From Holosporales bacterium (lineage in GTDB: Bacteria; Pseudomonadota; Alphaproteobacteria; RUG11792), in contig JAIROR010000043.1 of NCBI GenBank assembly GCA_031257415.1, positions 1-6,398 on the forward strand: 6,398 nucleotides of DNA. The letters are read 5' to 3'. Positions within the stretch are counted from its first letter, which is position 1. Each line of letters starts with the position of its first letter. The notes beneath the pieces are model-generated. The model was not told the origin of the DNA. It saw only the letters and a program-made list of their open reading frames with translations, and searched no databases. This document shows, piece by piece, positions 1 through 6,090 of the stretch. A program made the position numbers and the translations under genes.

Positions 1-39
1 AAAAAAAGTTAAAAAATAGTTAAAATTCAGTAAAACGGC

Positions 40-61
40 CCCCGCCCCATCTTGGGTGGGG
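40..61 (+). other. GC-rich hairpin
   Basis: An 8-bp GC-rich stem can form on the plus strand between 40-47 (CCCCGCCC) and 54-61 (GGGTGGGG), with one G-T wobble and a 6-nt loop. On the minus strand the same arms leave an A-C mismatch. It stands out in AT-rich surroundings and would sit at the very start of the leftward CtrA-type transcript. A T-run does not follow directly on either strand, so it is a poor intrinsic terminator. Confidence 0.35.
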
Positions 62-70
62 ATATATATA

Positions 71-103
71 ATTTTAACAAAGAAAAGTTAAAAAAAGGTT
101 AAC
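71..103 (-). promoter_or_regulatory. Leftward CtrA-type promoter
   Basis: On the minus strand a CtrA-type box (102-88) is followed after 11 nt by TAAAAT (76-71), five of six matches to the -10 consensus. The two CtrA-type promoters at the right end of the window also have 11 nt between box and -10 candidate. A transcript would start near position 64 and leave the window to the left. Its first bases would be the GC-rich stretch at 61-38. The architecture is seen; activity is inferred. Confidence 0.45.
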
Positions 104-183
104 ACGCGGTCGTTTTTTCAAATTATTTTTGCGGCAGTTAAATTTTTCTGTGCAAAATAGGTGGTTTGTTAATATATTGTTAA

Positions 184-432
184 GGAAGTGGGCCAAAACC
201 AAAGGAAAGTAACAATTCCCTGAAATCGACCCAGGTGCCGGCTCCGGTTGTTTCCGTTCCAATTACCCGTGTCCAAGTTTGAAAACGCGCGGCTCTTGAG
301 GTTCCATATTGGCGAAGTACCCATTGAGAAGTTCTCTCCAGCACTCTCGGCTTCACTTTTCTTTCTGGTTCTGCTAGAATCTTGTGTATATTATCTATGA
401 AACACGCAGAATTAAGAAAAGAAGAAAGAAGG
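184..432 (+). other. Upstream region and probable leader of rne
   Basis: This stretch has no supported gene. From 222 to about 345 it is richer in G and C than the flanks, and it carries one arm of the long inverted repeat (221-262). A weak -10-like TATATT lies at 387-392, with no convincing -35. The start region is purine-rich (about 408-432), which could serve as the ribosome binding region. In Escherichia coli rne has a long structured leader through which RNase E controls its own mRNA; a comparable role here is only a possibility. The minus strand is open across 443-180 but shows no coding signs I trust. Confidence 0.3.
221..262 (+). repeat. Left arm of long-range inverted repeat
   Basis: This 42-bp segment matches the reverse complement of 5963-6004 at 37 of 42 positions. 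The inner 26 bp (221-246) differ at one position only. The core is GC-rich (for example CGACCCAGGTG at 227-237) within AT-rich surroundings. In the minus-strand frame the arm encodes a peptide ending GAGTWVDF; the other arm encodes GADTWVDF, so the two arms could be relics of one duplicated coding or structural element. I do not recognise the element. Confidence 0.7.
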
Positions 433-2931
433 ATGGCTAACAAGCTTTTGATAGATGCTCATTATGAAGATGAGACGAGGGTTGCCGTGATTGATGAAAA
501 TGGAGATTTGCTCAATTTCGAGACAGAGCACACTGACAGGAATCTTATAAAGGGGAATATATACCTTGCTAGAGTTGAGAGGGTGGAGTCGTCTCTTCAG
601 GCGGCCTTCATAAGTTACGGGGCTGAGAAACATGGATTCCTACCATTTGATGAAATCCAGTATGACTATTACAATAAAAACGTTGTGAAATCTGCTGAAG
701 GAGGCGATGATGAATTAAAGAATCGCAAAATACAAGAAGTGATTCATAATGGGCAAGTAATTCTTGTTCAGGCAATTCGCGAGCAGCGCGGGCACAAATG
801 TGCCGCTTTTTCGACTTTTCTGAGTTTGCCCGGCAGATATTGCGTACTCCTCTCGAAAACCAATAACAGCAAATTGAACGGCGGAGTTTCCAAAAAGATT
901 GATTCCGTAGAAAAAGAGCGATTGCGCGAGATAATAGAGTTACTGGAAGTTCCAGATGGGTTCAGCGTCATCATAAGAACTGCCGGTGAAAGCAGGACGA
1001 AGCAAGAGATCAAGCGTGACTTCGAATGTCTCGTTAGGTTGTGGAATGAAATTAGCGGAAAGGTTATAAATTCAAATGCTCCTCTTTTAATTCATGAAGA
1101 AGGGAATATCATCAAAAGAACAATCAGGGATTTATACAATAAGGATATAAGTGATATAGTTATTCAGGGAGAAAGCGCCTATAAAGACGCCAAAGCATTT
1201 ATGAAGTTTTTCATGCCGAGCCACAGCAAGAAGATTTCTTTTTTGGAGGACGGCGACGATCCTATTTTCTCAAAGTATAATATCGAGGAAAAAATCAGAA
1301 AGATTTTCGATACAACGGTTTCTTTGCCATCTGGCGGCAGCATAATTATAAATACGACAGAAGCGCTGACATCAATAGACGTTAATTCTGGAAAAATGAA
1401 GCAGGAGAAAAATATAGATGAAACTGCTTTCAAAACAAATATTGAAGCTGCTGCGGAGGCGGCTCGACAGATCAGGTTGCGCGATATTGCAGGGCTGATA
1501 GTTATCGATTTTATTGATATGTATGATAATTTGTATATCCAGCAAGTGGAGAGACGATTTAAAGAATGCATGAAAATTGATTATTCGAATATACAAATTG
1601 GGAGACTGAGCCAATTTGGATTGCTTGAGGTTTCGAGGCAGAGACTTCGCCAAAGCATTTCCGATATTAATTTTGTTACGTGCAAACATTGTGGCGGGAC
1701 TGGAAAGATTCTTTCGCATGAGGCTCTTGGAATGTCGATAATAAGACAGATAGAGCATTTTATTGTGAATACAAAAGACACGGCAAAAATCATAGTTGCC
1801 GAAGTTGCAGACGAAATAGATCTTTTTATATTGAACAACAAAAGAAAATTGCTGGCCAGTATTGAGGCGAAAAACGATGTTTCAATCGAAATAATTAGAG
1901 ATAGGGCGCTTAGCTTTTCGGAGTGCAAAATAATTATCAAGGAATTTAGAAATGCAGAAATGGATGCTCCGGCAGCGGACCTCACCCAGCCCAGGCCTGT
2001 ATATGGCTCCTATCAGAGAAGTAATTCTGTGCCCAATACTCAGCCAGGAGTAATACCTGGCGTTCAGCAGAAAAGAGAAGTATCTGGAGTTCAGCCTGGG
2101 AGTATACCCAGTGCTCCTCAAAAAAAGGATATACCTGGCCCTAGTCCCCAGCAGAAAAAGAATGCTCCTACATATGGTGCTCAGCCAGGAGTAATACCTA
2201 GTACTCAGCAGAAAGGGGAAGTATCTGGAGTCCAGCCTGGGAATATACCCAGAGCTCCTCAAAGAAAAGATATACCTGGCCCTAGTACCCAGCAGAAAAA
2301 GAATATACCTACATATGGAGTCCAGCCAGGAGTAATACCCAGTGCTCCTCAAAGAAAAGATATACATGGCCCTAGTACCCAGCAGAAAAAGAATGCTCCT
2401 ACATATGGAGTTCAGCCAGGAGCGATACCCAGTACCCAGCAGAAAAAGAATGCTCCTACATATGGTGCTGCGAAGAAAAAGGAGGTATCTGGAGTGCCTT
2501 CTGCTGGGCGCGCTGCCCAAGATGATGTTGTCCAGGATGACACAAAACAGAACGGCTTGGCTGAATCGGAAAACACTATTCGAAAGGGAATAAGAATCTT
2601 GAAGGCCTCTTTTGGGTTGCTGCCTAAAAAGAAAGATGCAGCTTCTGTTCAAAGTGCCAAGGATAATGATCGGGCTTCAAAGAGCGAGAATGCAGGCAGA
2701 GTGCTCCCTAAACCGAATTATTCACCACCGGTTGATTCAGATAAAGTAGAATCAACGAGTAAAGGGCAGGAGTCGACGAGTAGAGAGCGTCGTTATTATC
2801 CAAAGTCAGTAGATTATGGGAATGCTCAACCCGCTGAGTCGGCAAATAATTCTATTGGCGGGAAACCGATTTCTACTGATGAAAAGCCGGTTTCTACTAG
2901 AGAAAAGCCGGTATCTACACTCGATCAATGA
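433..2931 (+). CDS. rne: Ribonuclease E
   Basis: Single-strand endoribonuclease of mRNA decay and rRNA/tRNA processing, and the scaffold of the degradosome. The ATG at 433 is chosen because the product begins MANKLLIDA, like alphaproteobacterial homologues; an in-frame ATG at 397 would add 12 charged residues. The product is 832 aa. The S1 RNA-binding domain spans about residues 37-128 (GNIYLARV, SLQAAFISYG, HGFLPF). The DNase I-like catalytic region has TEALTSIDVNSG with D316 and LIVIDFIDM with D359, equivalent to the two metal-binding aspartates of the E. coli enzyme. The zinc-link CKHC (C417, C420) is present, so the active tetramer should form. Residue C123 replaces the usual glycine in the K-G-A stretch of the S1 region. 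Residues 510-832 form a disordered, Pro/Gln/Lys/Ser-rich tail with tandem repeats and a possible amphipathic membrane-binding helix near 716-733. Convergent with murC, with 60 bp between stops. Confidence 0.95.
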   Translation: MANKLLIDAHYEDETRVAVIDENGDLLNFETEHTDRNLIKGNIYLARVERVESSLQAAFISYGAEKHGFLPFDEIQYDYYNKNVVKSAEGGDDELKNRKIQEVIHNGQVILVQAIREQRGHKCAAFSTFLSLPGRYCVLLSKTNNSKLNGGVSKKIDSVEKERLREIIELLEVPDGFSVIIRTAGESRTKQEIKRDFECLVRLWNEISGKVINSNAPLLIHEEGNIIKRTIRDLYNKDISDIVIQGESAYKDAKAFMKFFMPSHSKKISFLEDGDDPIFSKYNIEEKIRKIFDTTVSLPSGGSIIINTTEALTSIDVNSGKMKQEKNIDETAFKTNIEAAAEAARQIRLRDIAGLIVIDFIDMYDNLYIQQVERRFKECMKIDYSNIQIGRLSQFGLLEVSRQRLRQSISDINFVTCKHCGGTGKILSHEALGMSIIRQIEHFIVNTKDTAKIIVAEVADEIDLFILNNKRKLLASIEAKNDVSIEIIRDRALSFSECKIIIKEFRNAEMDAPAADLTQPRPVYGSYQRSNSVPNTQPGVIPGVQQKREVSGVQPGSIPSAPQKKDIPGPSPQQKKNAPTYGAQPGVIPSTQQKGEVSGVQPGNIPRAPQRKDIPGPSTQQKKNIPTYGVQPGVIPSAPQRKDIHGPSTQQKKNAPTYGVQPGAIPSTQQKKNAPTYGAAKKKEVSGVPSAGRAAQDDVVQDDTKQNGLAESENTIRKGIRILKASFGLLPKKKDAASVQSAKDNDRASKSENAGRVLPKPNYSPPVDSDKVESTSKGQESTSRERRYYPKSVDYGNAQPAESANNSIGGKPISTDEKPVSTREKPVSTLDQ
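2041..2469 (+). repeat. Mosaic coding repeat in the RNase E tail
   Basis: Six consecutive in-frame units, each beginning Q-P-G-x-I-P, cover residues 537-679. Boundaries are 2041-2091 (17 aa), 2092-2181 (30), 2182-2232 (17), 2233-2322 (30), 2323-2412 (30) and 2413-2469 (19). The 17-residue type ends EVSGV; the 30-residue type carries a P-Q-x-K-D-I stretch, then QQKKN and PTYG. The last unit looks like a fusion that skips the middle of a 30-residue unit. Near-identity at DNA level points to recent expansion by slippage or recombination. All units stay in frame. Confidence 0.9.
2863..2925 (+). repeat. Three 7-residue repeats at the RNase E C-terminus
   Basis: Three 21-bp units at 2863-2883, 2884-2904 and 2905-2925 encode KPISTDE, KPVSTRE and KPVSTLD. 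One further codon (Q) and TGA follow. The units are degenerate at DNA level, so older or less homogenised than the central repeat. The function of this short terminal tail is unknown. Confidence 0.8.
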
Positions 2932-2991
2932 TAACAACCTCAATTTCTGGTGCTATACCACTATAAAATCAGTCTGAAGGCCGCATATAGA

Positions 2992-4416
2992 TCAAGATCG
3001 TTTGCTTGCCCTGCCAACAATTTCATATGCCCACTTGCTTATACTGCCTGCTCCTGTGAACAGAATAATATCTTTATTCGACAGCTTCCCAGAATCGATC
3101 AATGAGATCAATAGGCTCTCAAGTTCGCTTTCATCATTTGCCATAAACGTCTCTGGAATCCCTAAGAGAGCTCCGTATAGATCATCAGAAGTCAACTTAC
3201 CGGTTTCATTTTCGTCCGCCTTATAGACTGGTGTAATGATCCGTATATCCGGTTTTTTTAATACATCAACGAAATCGCTGAAAAAACTGTTGAGCCTGAT
3301 AAATCTGTGAGGTTGGCATACAACTGCTATCTTGCCGCTGCACACTTGTTTGGCTGATTCAAGAACGGCATATATCTCTGTTGGGTGGTGGGCGTAATCA
3401 TCGATGATTCTAACGCCCATTAAAGTGCCGACACTCGTGAACCTCCTTTTCACTCCCGTTAACCCAGCAAATGTCGTTTTGACAGTCTCTATATCGATGT
3501 TGAGTTCCCTTGCCATGGCGATTACAGACATAAGATTCAGTATATTGTGGTTCCCAAGCAAAGGAGCCCTAAACCTGCCAATGTCTTCCCTGCCAATGCC
3601 TTCATTGTGAACAGCGTTACATGACAATACACTAAATTCAATGCCTGAAGCCGTCTTTGATATGTCGACAGCTCTATACATAGCTTCTTCGTTATGGATT
3701 CCGTATGTGATTATTTTCCTGTCCTGGTTTTCTATAACGTCCAATACGTTCTTGTCGTCTGCACATGCTATACAGCATCCATAAAACGGAATATTTTGTA
3801 TAAAATGGCTGAATGCCGCTTTAAGACTTTCGAAATCTCCATAATGTTTCACATGTTCATGATCAATATTGGTGATTATTCCGATTGTCGGGAAGAAGTG
3901 CGTGAAACTACCATCGGATTCGTCCGACTCGACAACTGCCCAATTGCCCTTTCCGAGGCGAGCATTTGTATTGTACGCGTTGATTATGCCACCGTTCACG
4001 ACAGTCGGTTGCATGGAGGCCATCTCCAATACGGCAGCACATACAGAAGTTGTTGTCGTTTTGCCATGCGAACCAGCAATAACTATGGATTTCTTGAAAT
4101 GAATAATTTGAGACAACATAACTGCTCTTGGAATAACCGGAATTTTATTTTTTCTTGCATAAATTATCTCTGGATTATCTTCGGCAATAGCAGATGAATA
4201 AACAACTACATCAGCTCCAACTACGTTTCTTTCATCATGACCGACAAATACCGCAATCCCCAGTTTTTCGAGCCTTTCTAAATTCGGGGAATAGGACCTA
4301 TCAGATCCTCTCACAATATACCCTAGCGAATGGAGAATTTCTGCGAGGCCGCTCATACCTATGCCGCCAATACCGACGAAATACACAACCTTGCGGCGAT
4401 CAACCATATCAAACAC
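2992..4416 (-). CDS. murC: UDP-N-acetylmuramate--L-alanine ligase
   Basis: Cytoplasmic ATP-dependent Mur ligase that adds L-alanine to UDP-N-acetylmuramate, the first peptide step in peptidoglycan precursor synthesis. The product is 474 aa, close to the family's usual 450-490. Visible motifs in order: N-terminal nucleotide-binding loop GIGGIGMSG (15-23), ATP-binding GSHGKTTT (115-122), ESDESDGSF (163-171), TNIDHEH (182-188), GNHNILN (288-294), GVKRRF (321-326), DDYAHHPTEI (339-348), QPHRF (368-372) and GAGSISKWA (455-463). The start given is GTG at 4416, with AGAG about 9 nt upstream; ATG at 4407, three codons in, is an equally possible start. It is third in a minus-strand operon, 50 bp after the pilin-like gene, and no convincing promoter lies in that gap. 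The usual dcw neighbours (murB, ddl, ftsQ, murG) are absent on both sides inside the window. Confidence 0.96.
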   Translation of the reverse strand: MFDMVDRRKVVYFVGIGGIGMSGLAEILHSLGYIVRGSDRSYSPNLERLEKLGIAVFVGHDERNVVGADVVVYSSAIAEDNPEIIYARKNKIPVIPRAVMLSQIIHFKKSIVIAGSHGKTTTTSVCAAVLEMASMQPTVVNGGIINAYNTNARLGKGNWAVVESDESDGSFTHFFPTIGIITNIDHEHVKHYGDFESLKAAFSHFIQNIPFYGCCIACADDKNVLDVIENQDRKIITYGIHNEEAMYRAVDISKTASGIEFSVLSCNAVHNEGIGREDIGRFRAPLLGNHNILNLMSVIAMARELNIDIETVKTTFAGLTGVKRRFTSVGTLMGVRIIDDYAHHPTEIYAVLESAKQVCSGKIAVVCQPHRFIRLNSFFSDFVDVLKKPDIRIITPVYKADENETGKLTSDDLYGALLGIPETFMANDESELESLLISLIDSGKLSNKDIILFTGAGSISKWAYEIVGRASKRS

Positions 4417-4466
4417 TGGTAAAATCTCTAGAAAAATAGCATCGAATGTAATTATTGCACGAAGAC

Positions 4467-5039
4467 CTAGCGAATTGCAATCTCCACAACATATGCATCA
4501 TTAGCTTTTCCTTCGTCAAAAGAGGGAATTGTTTCGATTACGTCCTTTCCCATCGACTCTGTCATTTTTGCTTTCAGCTGAATCACTTGTTTTTTCGAAA
4601 TGGCCCCGGCCTTCCCCTCGGAAATTCTGATCTTCAAAGCTCCATTGTTGAGGCAAGATGTGTATTTCCCGCCTATTTTGGGAATTTTGAAATCTGCAGA
4701 TTCTATAAGTCCAGCCGCGTACAAATGCGCAAATAACTTAGAGGCGTCGGATTCTGAATATATTCCGTCTCCATCTCCGTTTTCAACTCCCTTGAATCTC
4801 GAAGACGCAGATCCATCATCTCCAGGCAAGGCCCCATATGACGATACATACGAATCGTATGCAATACGCAATGTTTCTATATCACTGACGACTGATCGGA
4901 TCTGCGCCATTTCTATAACATCTCTTCCCTTGAACATTGCTCCGGCAATAATCCCAATAACAAGTAGGACCATTGCCATTTCCATCAGTGAAAAAGCAGA
5001 AACCGTGTATTCTCTGATTTTGCCCAAAGCATTCATCAT
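4467..5039 (-). CDS. Type IV pilin/pseudopilin-like protein
   Basis: Product of 190 aa with a class III (prepilin) signal. A short charged leader (1-15) ends in Ala15, followed by F16-SLME20 and a hydrophobic helix to about residue 35. Glu at +5 of the mature protein is the conserved assembly residue; alanine instead of glycine before the cleavage point is less usual but tolerated in the family. The segment ALPGD (70-74) followed by ENGDGDG (86-92) and SKLFAHLYAAGLI (100-112) matches the pattern of minor pilins and type II secretion pseudopilins in many Gram-negatives, where the Asp/Asn-rich loop may bind calcium. One cysteine only (C129), so no disulfide within the protein. No pilus or secretion ATPase, platform protein or prepilin peptidase gene lies in the window, so it is an orphan here. 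It overlaps the upstream gene by 4 bp (ATGA), which suggests translational coupling. Confidence 0.8.
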   Translation of the reverse strand: MMNALGKIREYTVSAFSLMEMAMVLLVIGIIAGAMFKGRDVIEMAQIRSVVSDIETLRIAYDSYVSSYGALPGDDGSASSRFKGVENGDGDGIYSESDASKLFAHLYAAGLIESADFKIPKIGGKYTSCLNNGALKIRISEGKAGAISKKQVIQLKAKMTESMGKDVIETIPSFDEGKANDAYVVEIAIR

Positions 5040-5869
5040 CGCTCCGCCGCTCCATCCTCGATTAGATTATCCGGAGAGTCATCATCTTCAATAAAATTTC
5101 TCACGTCAGTATCTTCGTTTCTATTAAACTTCGCTTCATTTTCATCAACAGAGTTTTCATCAGAACTATTCCCGTCGTTGTCTTTTAAAGCACTGTTTTT
5201 TCGTCCAGCATTACTCAGCTGAAGATTATCAAATTTCGTGTTTACTTCTTCCCTATAATCTCGCAATTTACGTACGCTATTTTGAATCTCCTCTAGCTTG
5301 GCCATTTTCTCTTCGTCTGAAGAATCCAGCCCAACAACATCGCTTTTTAAATAATTTGCAAACTCCACTATTTTGCTTGCCATCTCATCTATCCTTATCT
5401 GAAACTTCGAAATATCAATTTGCATATCCACCAAATTATCTATAAACGACGAATTCGCAGTGGCGTTATTGTAAATTTTAAGCGCATTCTTTATTTTTTC
5501 GTCCATTCTTTTGATGTTTTCTTGAATATCGATAATAACTTTTTGACATTCGCCCAACTCTTCAATTATAGCGTATGTTGTTTCCTTGTCTTGATCATCA
5601 TTTCTTTGTTTTTCTTCTTTCTTATGGGACGTTCCTTTATCACTCGATCCACTCTCTTCGTCTTGCCGAGAAGAATTTCTTTCCCCATTATCTAATCTAC
5701 CATCATCCAATCCATTATCTAATCTACCATCATCCAATCCATCGCCCTTTTCATGTTCTGATGCCTTCACGCTCGATTGACGCTTCGCATCCACAACAGA
5801 AGTCGTCAGAATCGCGGCAGCACATGAAACGACAGAAATCGCAAGCAGTCTCCCAATCTTCGAAAACAA
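5036..5869 (-). CDS. Secreted acidic coiled-coil protein of unknown function
   Basis: I do not recognise this 277-aa product. It begins with a likely Sec signal peptide: K4 and R7, a hydrophobic core at 8-26, and a cleavage site after VDA (28). V-V-S-C at 13-16 resembles a lipobox, but hydrophobic sequence continues past the cysteine, so ordinary cleavage is preferred. Residues 29-98 are hydrophilic and low in complexity, with GLDDGRLDN twice in a row (44-61). Residues about 99-215 look helical and coiled-coil-like (QKVIIDIQENIKRMDEKIK, MAKLEEIQNSVRKLRDYRE). The C-terminus (230-277) is Asp/Glu/Asn-rich. The start is TTG at 5869: no in-frame ATG occurs until deep in the helical region, an in-frame TGA lies 8 codons upstream, and the promoter's expected start point is about 30 nt ahead. 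First gene of the operon with the pilin-like gene and murC; the 4-bp overlap suggests it works with the pilin-like protein, possibly in the envelope. Confidence 0.7.
   Translation of the reverse strand: MFSKIGRLLAISVVSCAAAILTTSVVDAKRQSSVKASEHEKGDGLDDGRLDNGLDDGRLDNGERNSSRQDEESGSSDKGTSHKKEEKQRNDDQDKETTYAIIEELGECQKVIIDIQENIKRMDEKIKNALKIYNNATANSSFIDNLVDMQIDISKFQIRIDEMASKIVEFANYLKSDVVGLDSSDEEKMAKLEEIQNSVRKLRDYREEVNTKFDNLQLSNAGRKNSALKDNDGNSSDENSVDENEAKFNRNEDTDVRNFIEDDDSPDNLIEDGAAER
5042..5053 (-). promoter_or_regulatory. Two candidate Shine-Dalgarno sites for the pilin-like gene
   Basis: On the minus strand GGAG occurs at 5053-5050 and again at 5045-5042. The pilin-like gene opens with two adjacent ATG codons (5039 and 5036). 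The first GGAG is 10 nt from the first ATG and the second GGAG is 5 nt from the second ATG, so either start is served. Both sites lie inside the end of the upstream gene, which fits coupled translation. Confidence 0.5.
5687..5740 (-). repeat. Exact 27-bp tandem duplication
   Basis: Positions 5687-5713 and 5714-5740 are identical over all 27 bp. They encode two copies of GLDDGRLDN in the linker after the signal peptide of the secreted coiled-coil protein. Exact identity suggests a recent or still unstable duplication. The 27-bp unit keeps the frame, so copy number could change the linker length by 9 residues per unit. Confidence 0.95.
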
Positions 5870-5905
5870 CAGACAAAGCCACGAAAATCACCCCAAGACC
5901 TTTTA

Positions 5906-5934
5906 ATGCTACCATAAAGAACGAGGGGTGTCAA
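5906..5934 (-). promoter_or_regulatory. Sigma70-type promoter of the murC operon
   Basis: On the minus strand TTGACA (5934-5929), a perfect -35, is separated by 17 nt from TAGCAT (5911-5906), four of six matches to the -10. Transcription would begin near 5899, about 30 nt before the TTG start at 5869. An ATG at 5915 in another frame lies upstream of this start point and so cannot be used from this promoter. It should drive the coiled-coil, pilin-like and murC genes together. Confidence 0.7.
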
Positions 5935-5962
5935 TAGCCCCAGGGACTGAATCAGTTTTAAT

Positions 5963-6004
5963 TTGGAATGAAATCAAGCGGAGCCGACACCTGGGTCGAT
6001 TTCA
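5963..6004 (-). repeat. Right arm of long-range inverted repeat
   Basis: Reverse-complement partner of 221-262, with 37 of 42 positions identical. The best-conserved part is 5979-6004. It stands upstream of the murC operon promoter, in the intergenic region. On the plus strand it lies in a short open frame from ATG 5969 that reads MKSSGADTWVDF before a hydrophobic run; its equivalent in the other arm reads in the same frame, which is the only hint of coding history. Confidence 0.7.
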
Positions 6005-6053
6005 TGAAATTATCTTTTTTGTTCTTTAGATTACTTCTGAAAACCTCAATCAC

Positions 6054-6081
6054 AAAGATTGTTTGTTTTTTTACAATCTTT
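6054..6081 (+). other. Perfect 9-bp hairpin with T-rich loop
   Basis: AAAGATTGT (6054-6062) pairs with ACAATCTTT (6073-6081) around a 10-nt loop made almost wholly of T. It lies just upstream of the first right-hand CtrA-type promoter. No gene ends here on either strand and there is no T-run after the stem, so a terminator role is not supported. It could insulate the promoter or be a protein-binding palindrome. Confidence 0.4.
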
Positions 6082-6090
6082 CAAAAATCT

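Larger units (their letters stand above)
1..183 (-). promoter_or_regulatory. Intergenic region with three CtrA-type boxes
   Basis: No credible gene is visible here. Three sites match TTAA-N7-TTAA, the binding consensus of the alphaproteobacterial cell-cycle regulator CtrA: 9-23, 88-102 and 169-183. On the minus strand they read TTAACTATTTTTTAA, TTAACCTTTTTTTAA and TTAACAATATATTAA; the middle one has the CC that follows the first half-site in strong CtrA boxes. The region is very AT-rich, so chance TTAA pairs are expected to some degree, but three with exact 7-nt spacing in 175 bp is notable. Binding by CtrA is inferred from the consensus only. The gene served would lie to the left, outside the window. 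Confidence 0.5.

Noticed and set aside
1..183. Chromosome origin of the Caulobacter type, because of clustered CtrA boxes
   Set aside because: No DnaA box (TTATCCACA or close variants) is visible in either intergenic region, and the boxes have promoter-like -10 elements after them.
264..380. tRNA or other known stable RNA in the rne upstream region
   Set aside because: No cloverleaf arms or T-loop GGTTCGA-type motif could be found, and nothing matched tmRNA, SRP RNA or RNase P RNA signatures that I know.
1179..1985. Several 128-134 codon minus-strand frames inside rne
   Set aside because: They lie antisense to the conserved catalytic core of RNase E, have no initiation signals and show no family motifs.
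2041..2469. CRISPR-like array
   Set aside because: Units are contiguous with no spacers, lengths are multiples of three, and the frame is kept; these are coding repeats.
1882..2652. 256-codon minus-strand open frame inside rne
   Set aside because: It runs antisense to the repeat-rich tail; the repetitive open frame simply mirrors the coding repeat, and the rne frame is well supported by homology.
2932..2991. Shared terminator between the convergent rne and murC genes
   Set aside because: Only a 4-bp stem with a 5-nt loop (about 2949-2961) and no T-run was found on either strand.
3694..4439. Plus-strand open frames across murC
   Set aside because: They are antisense to murC, which carries every expected ligase motif in the other frame.
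5751..5915. 54-codon minus-strand frame from ATG 5915 with a hydrophobic start and many cysteines
   Set aside because: Its ATG lies upstream of the predicted transcript start, and it overlaps the better-supported signal-peptide frame beginning with TTG at 5869.
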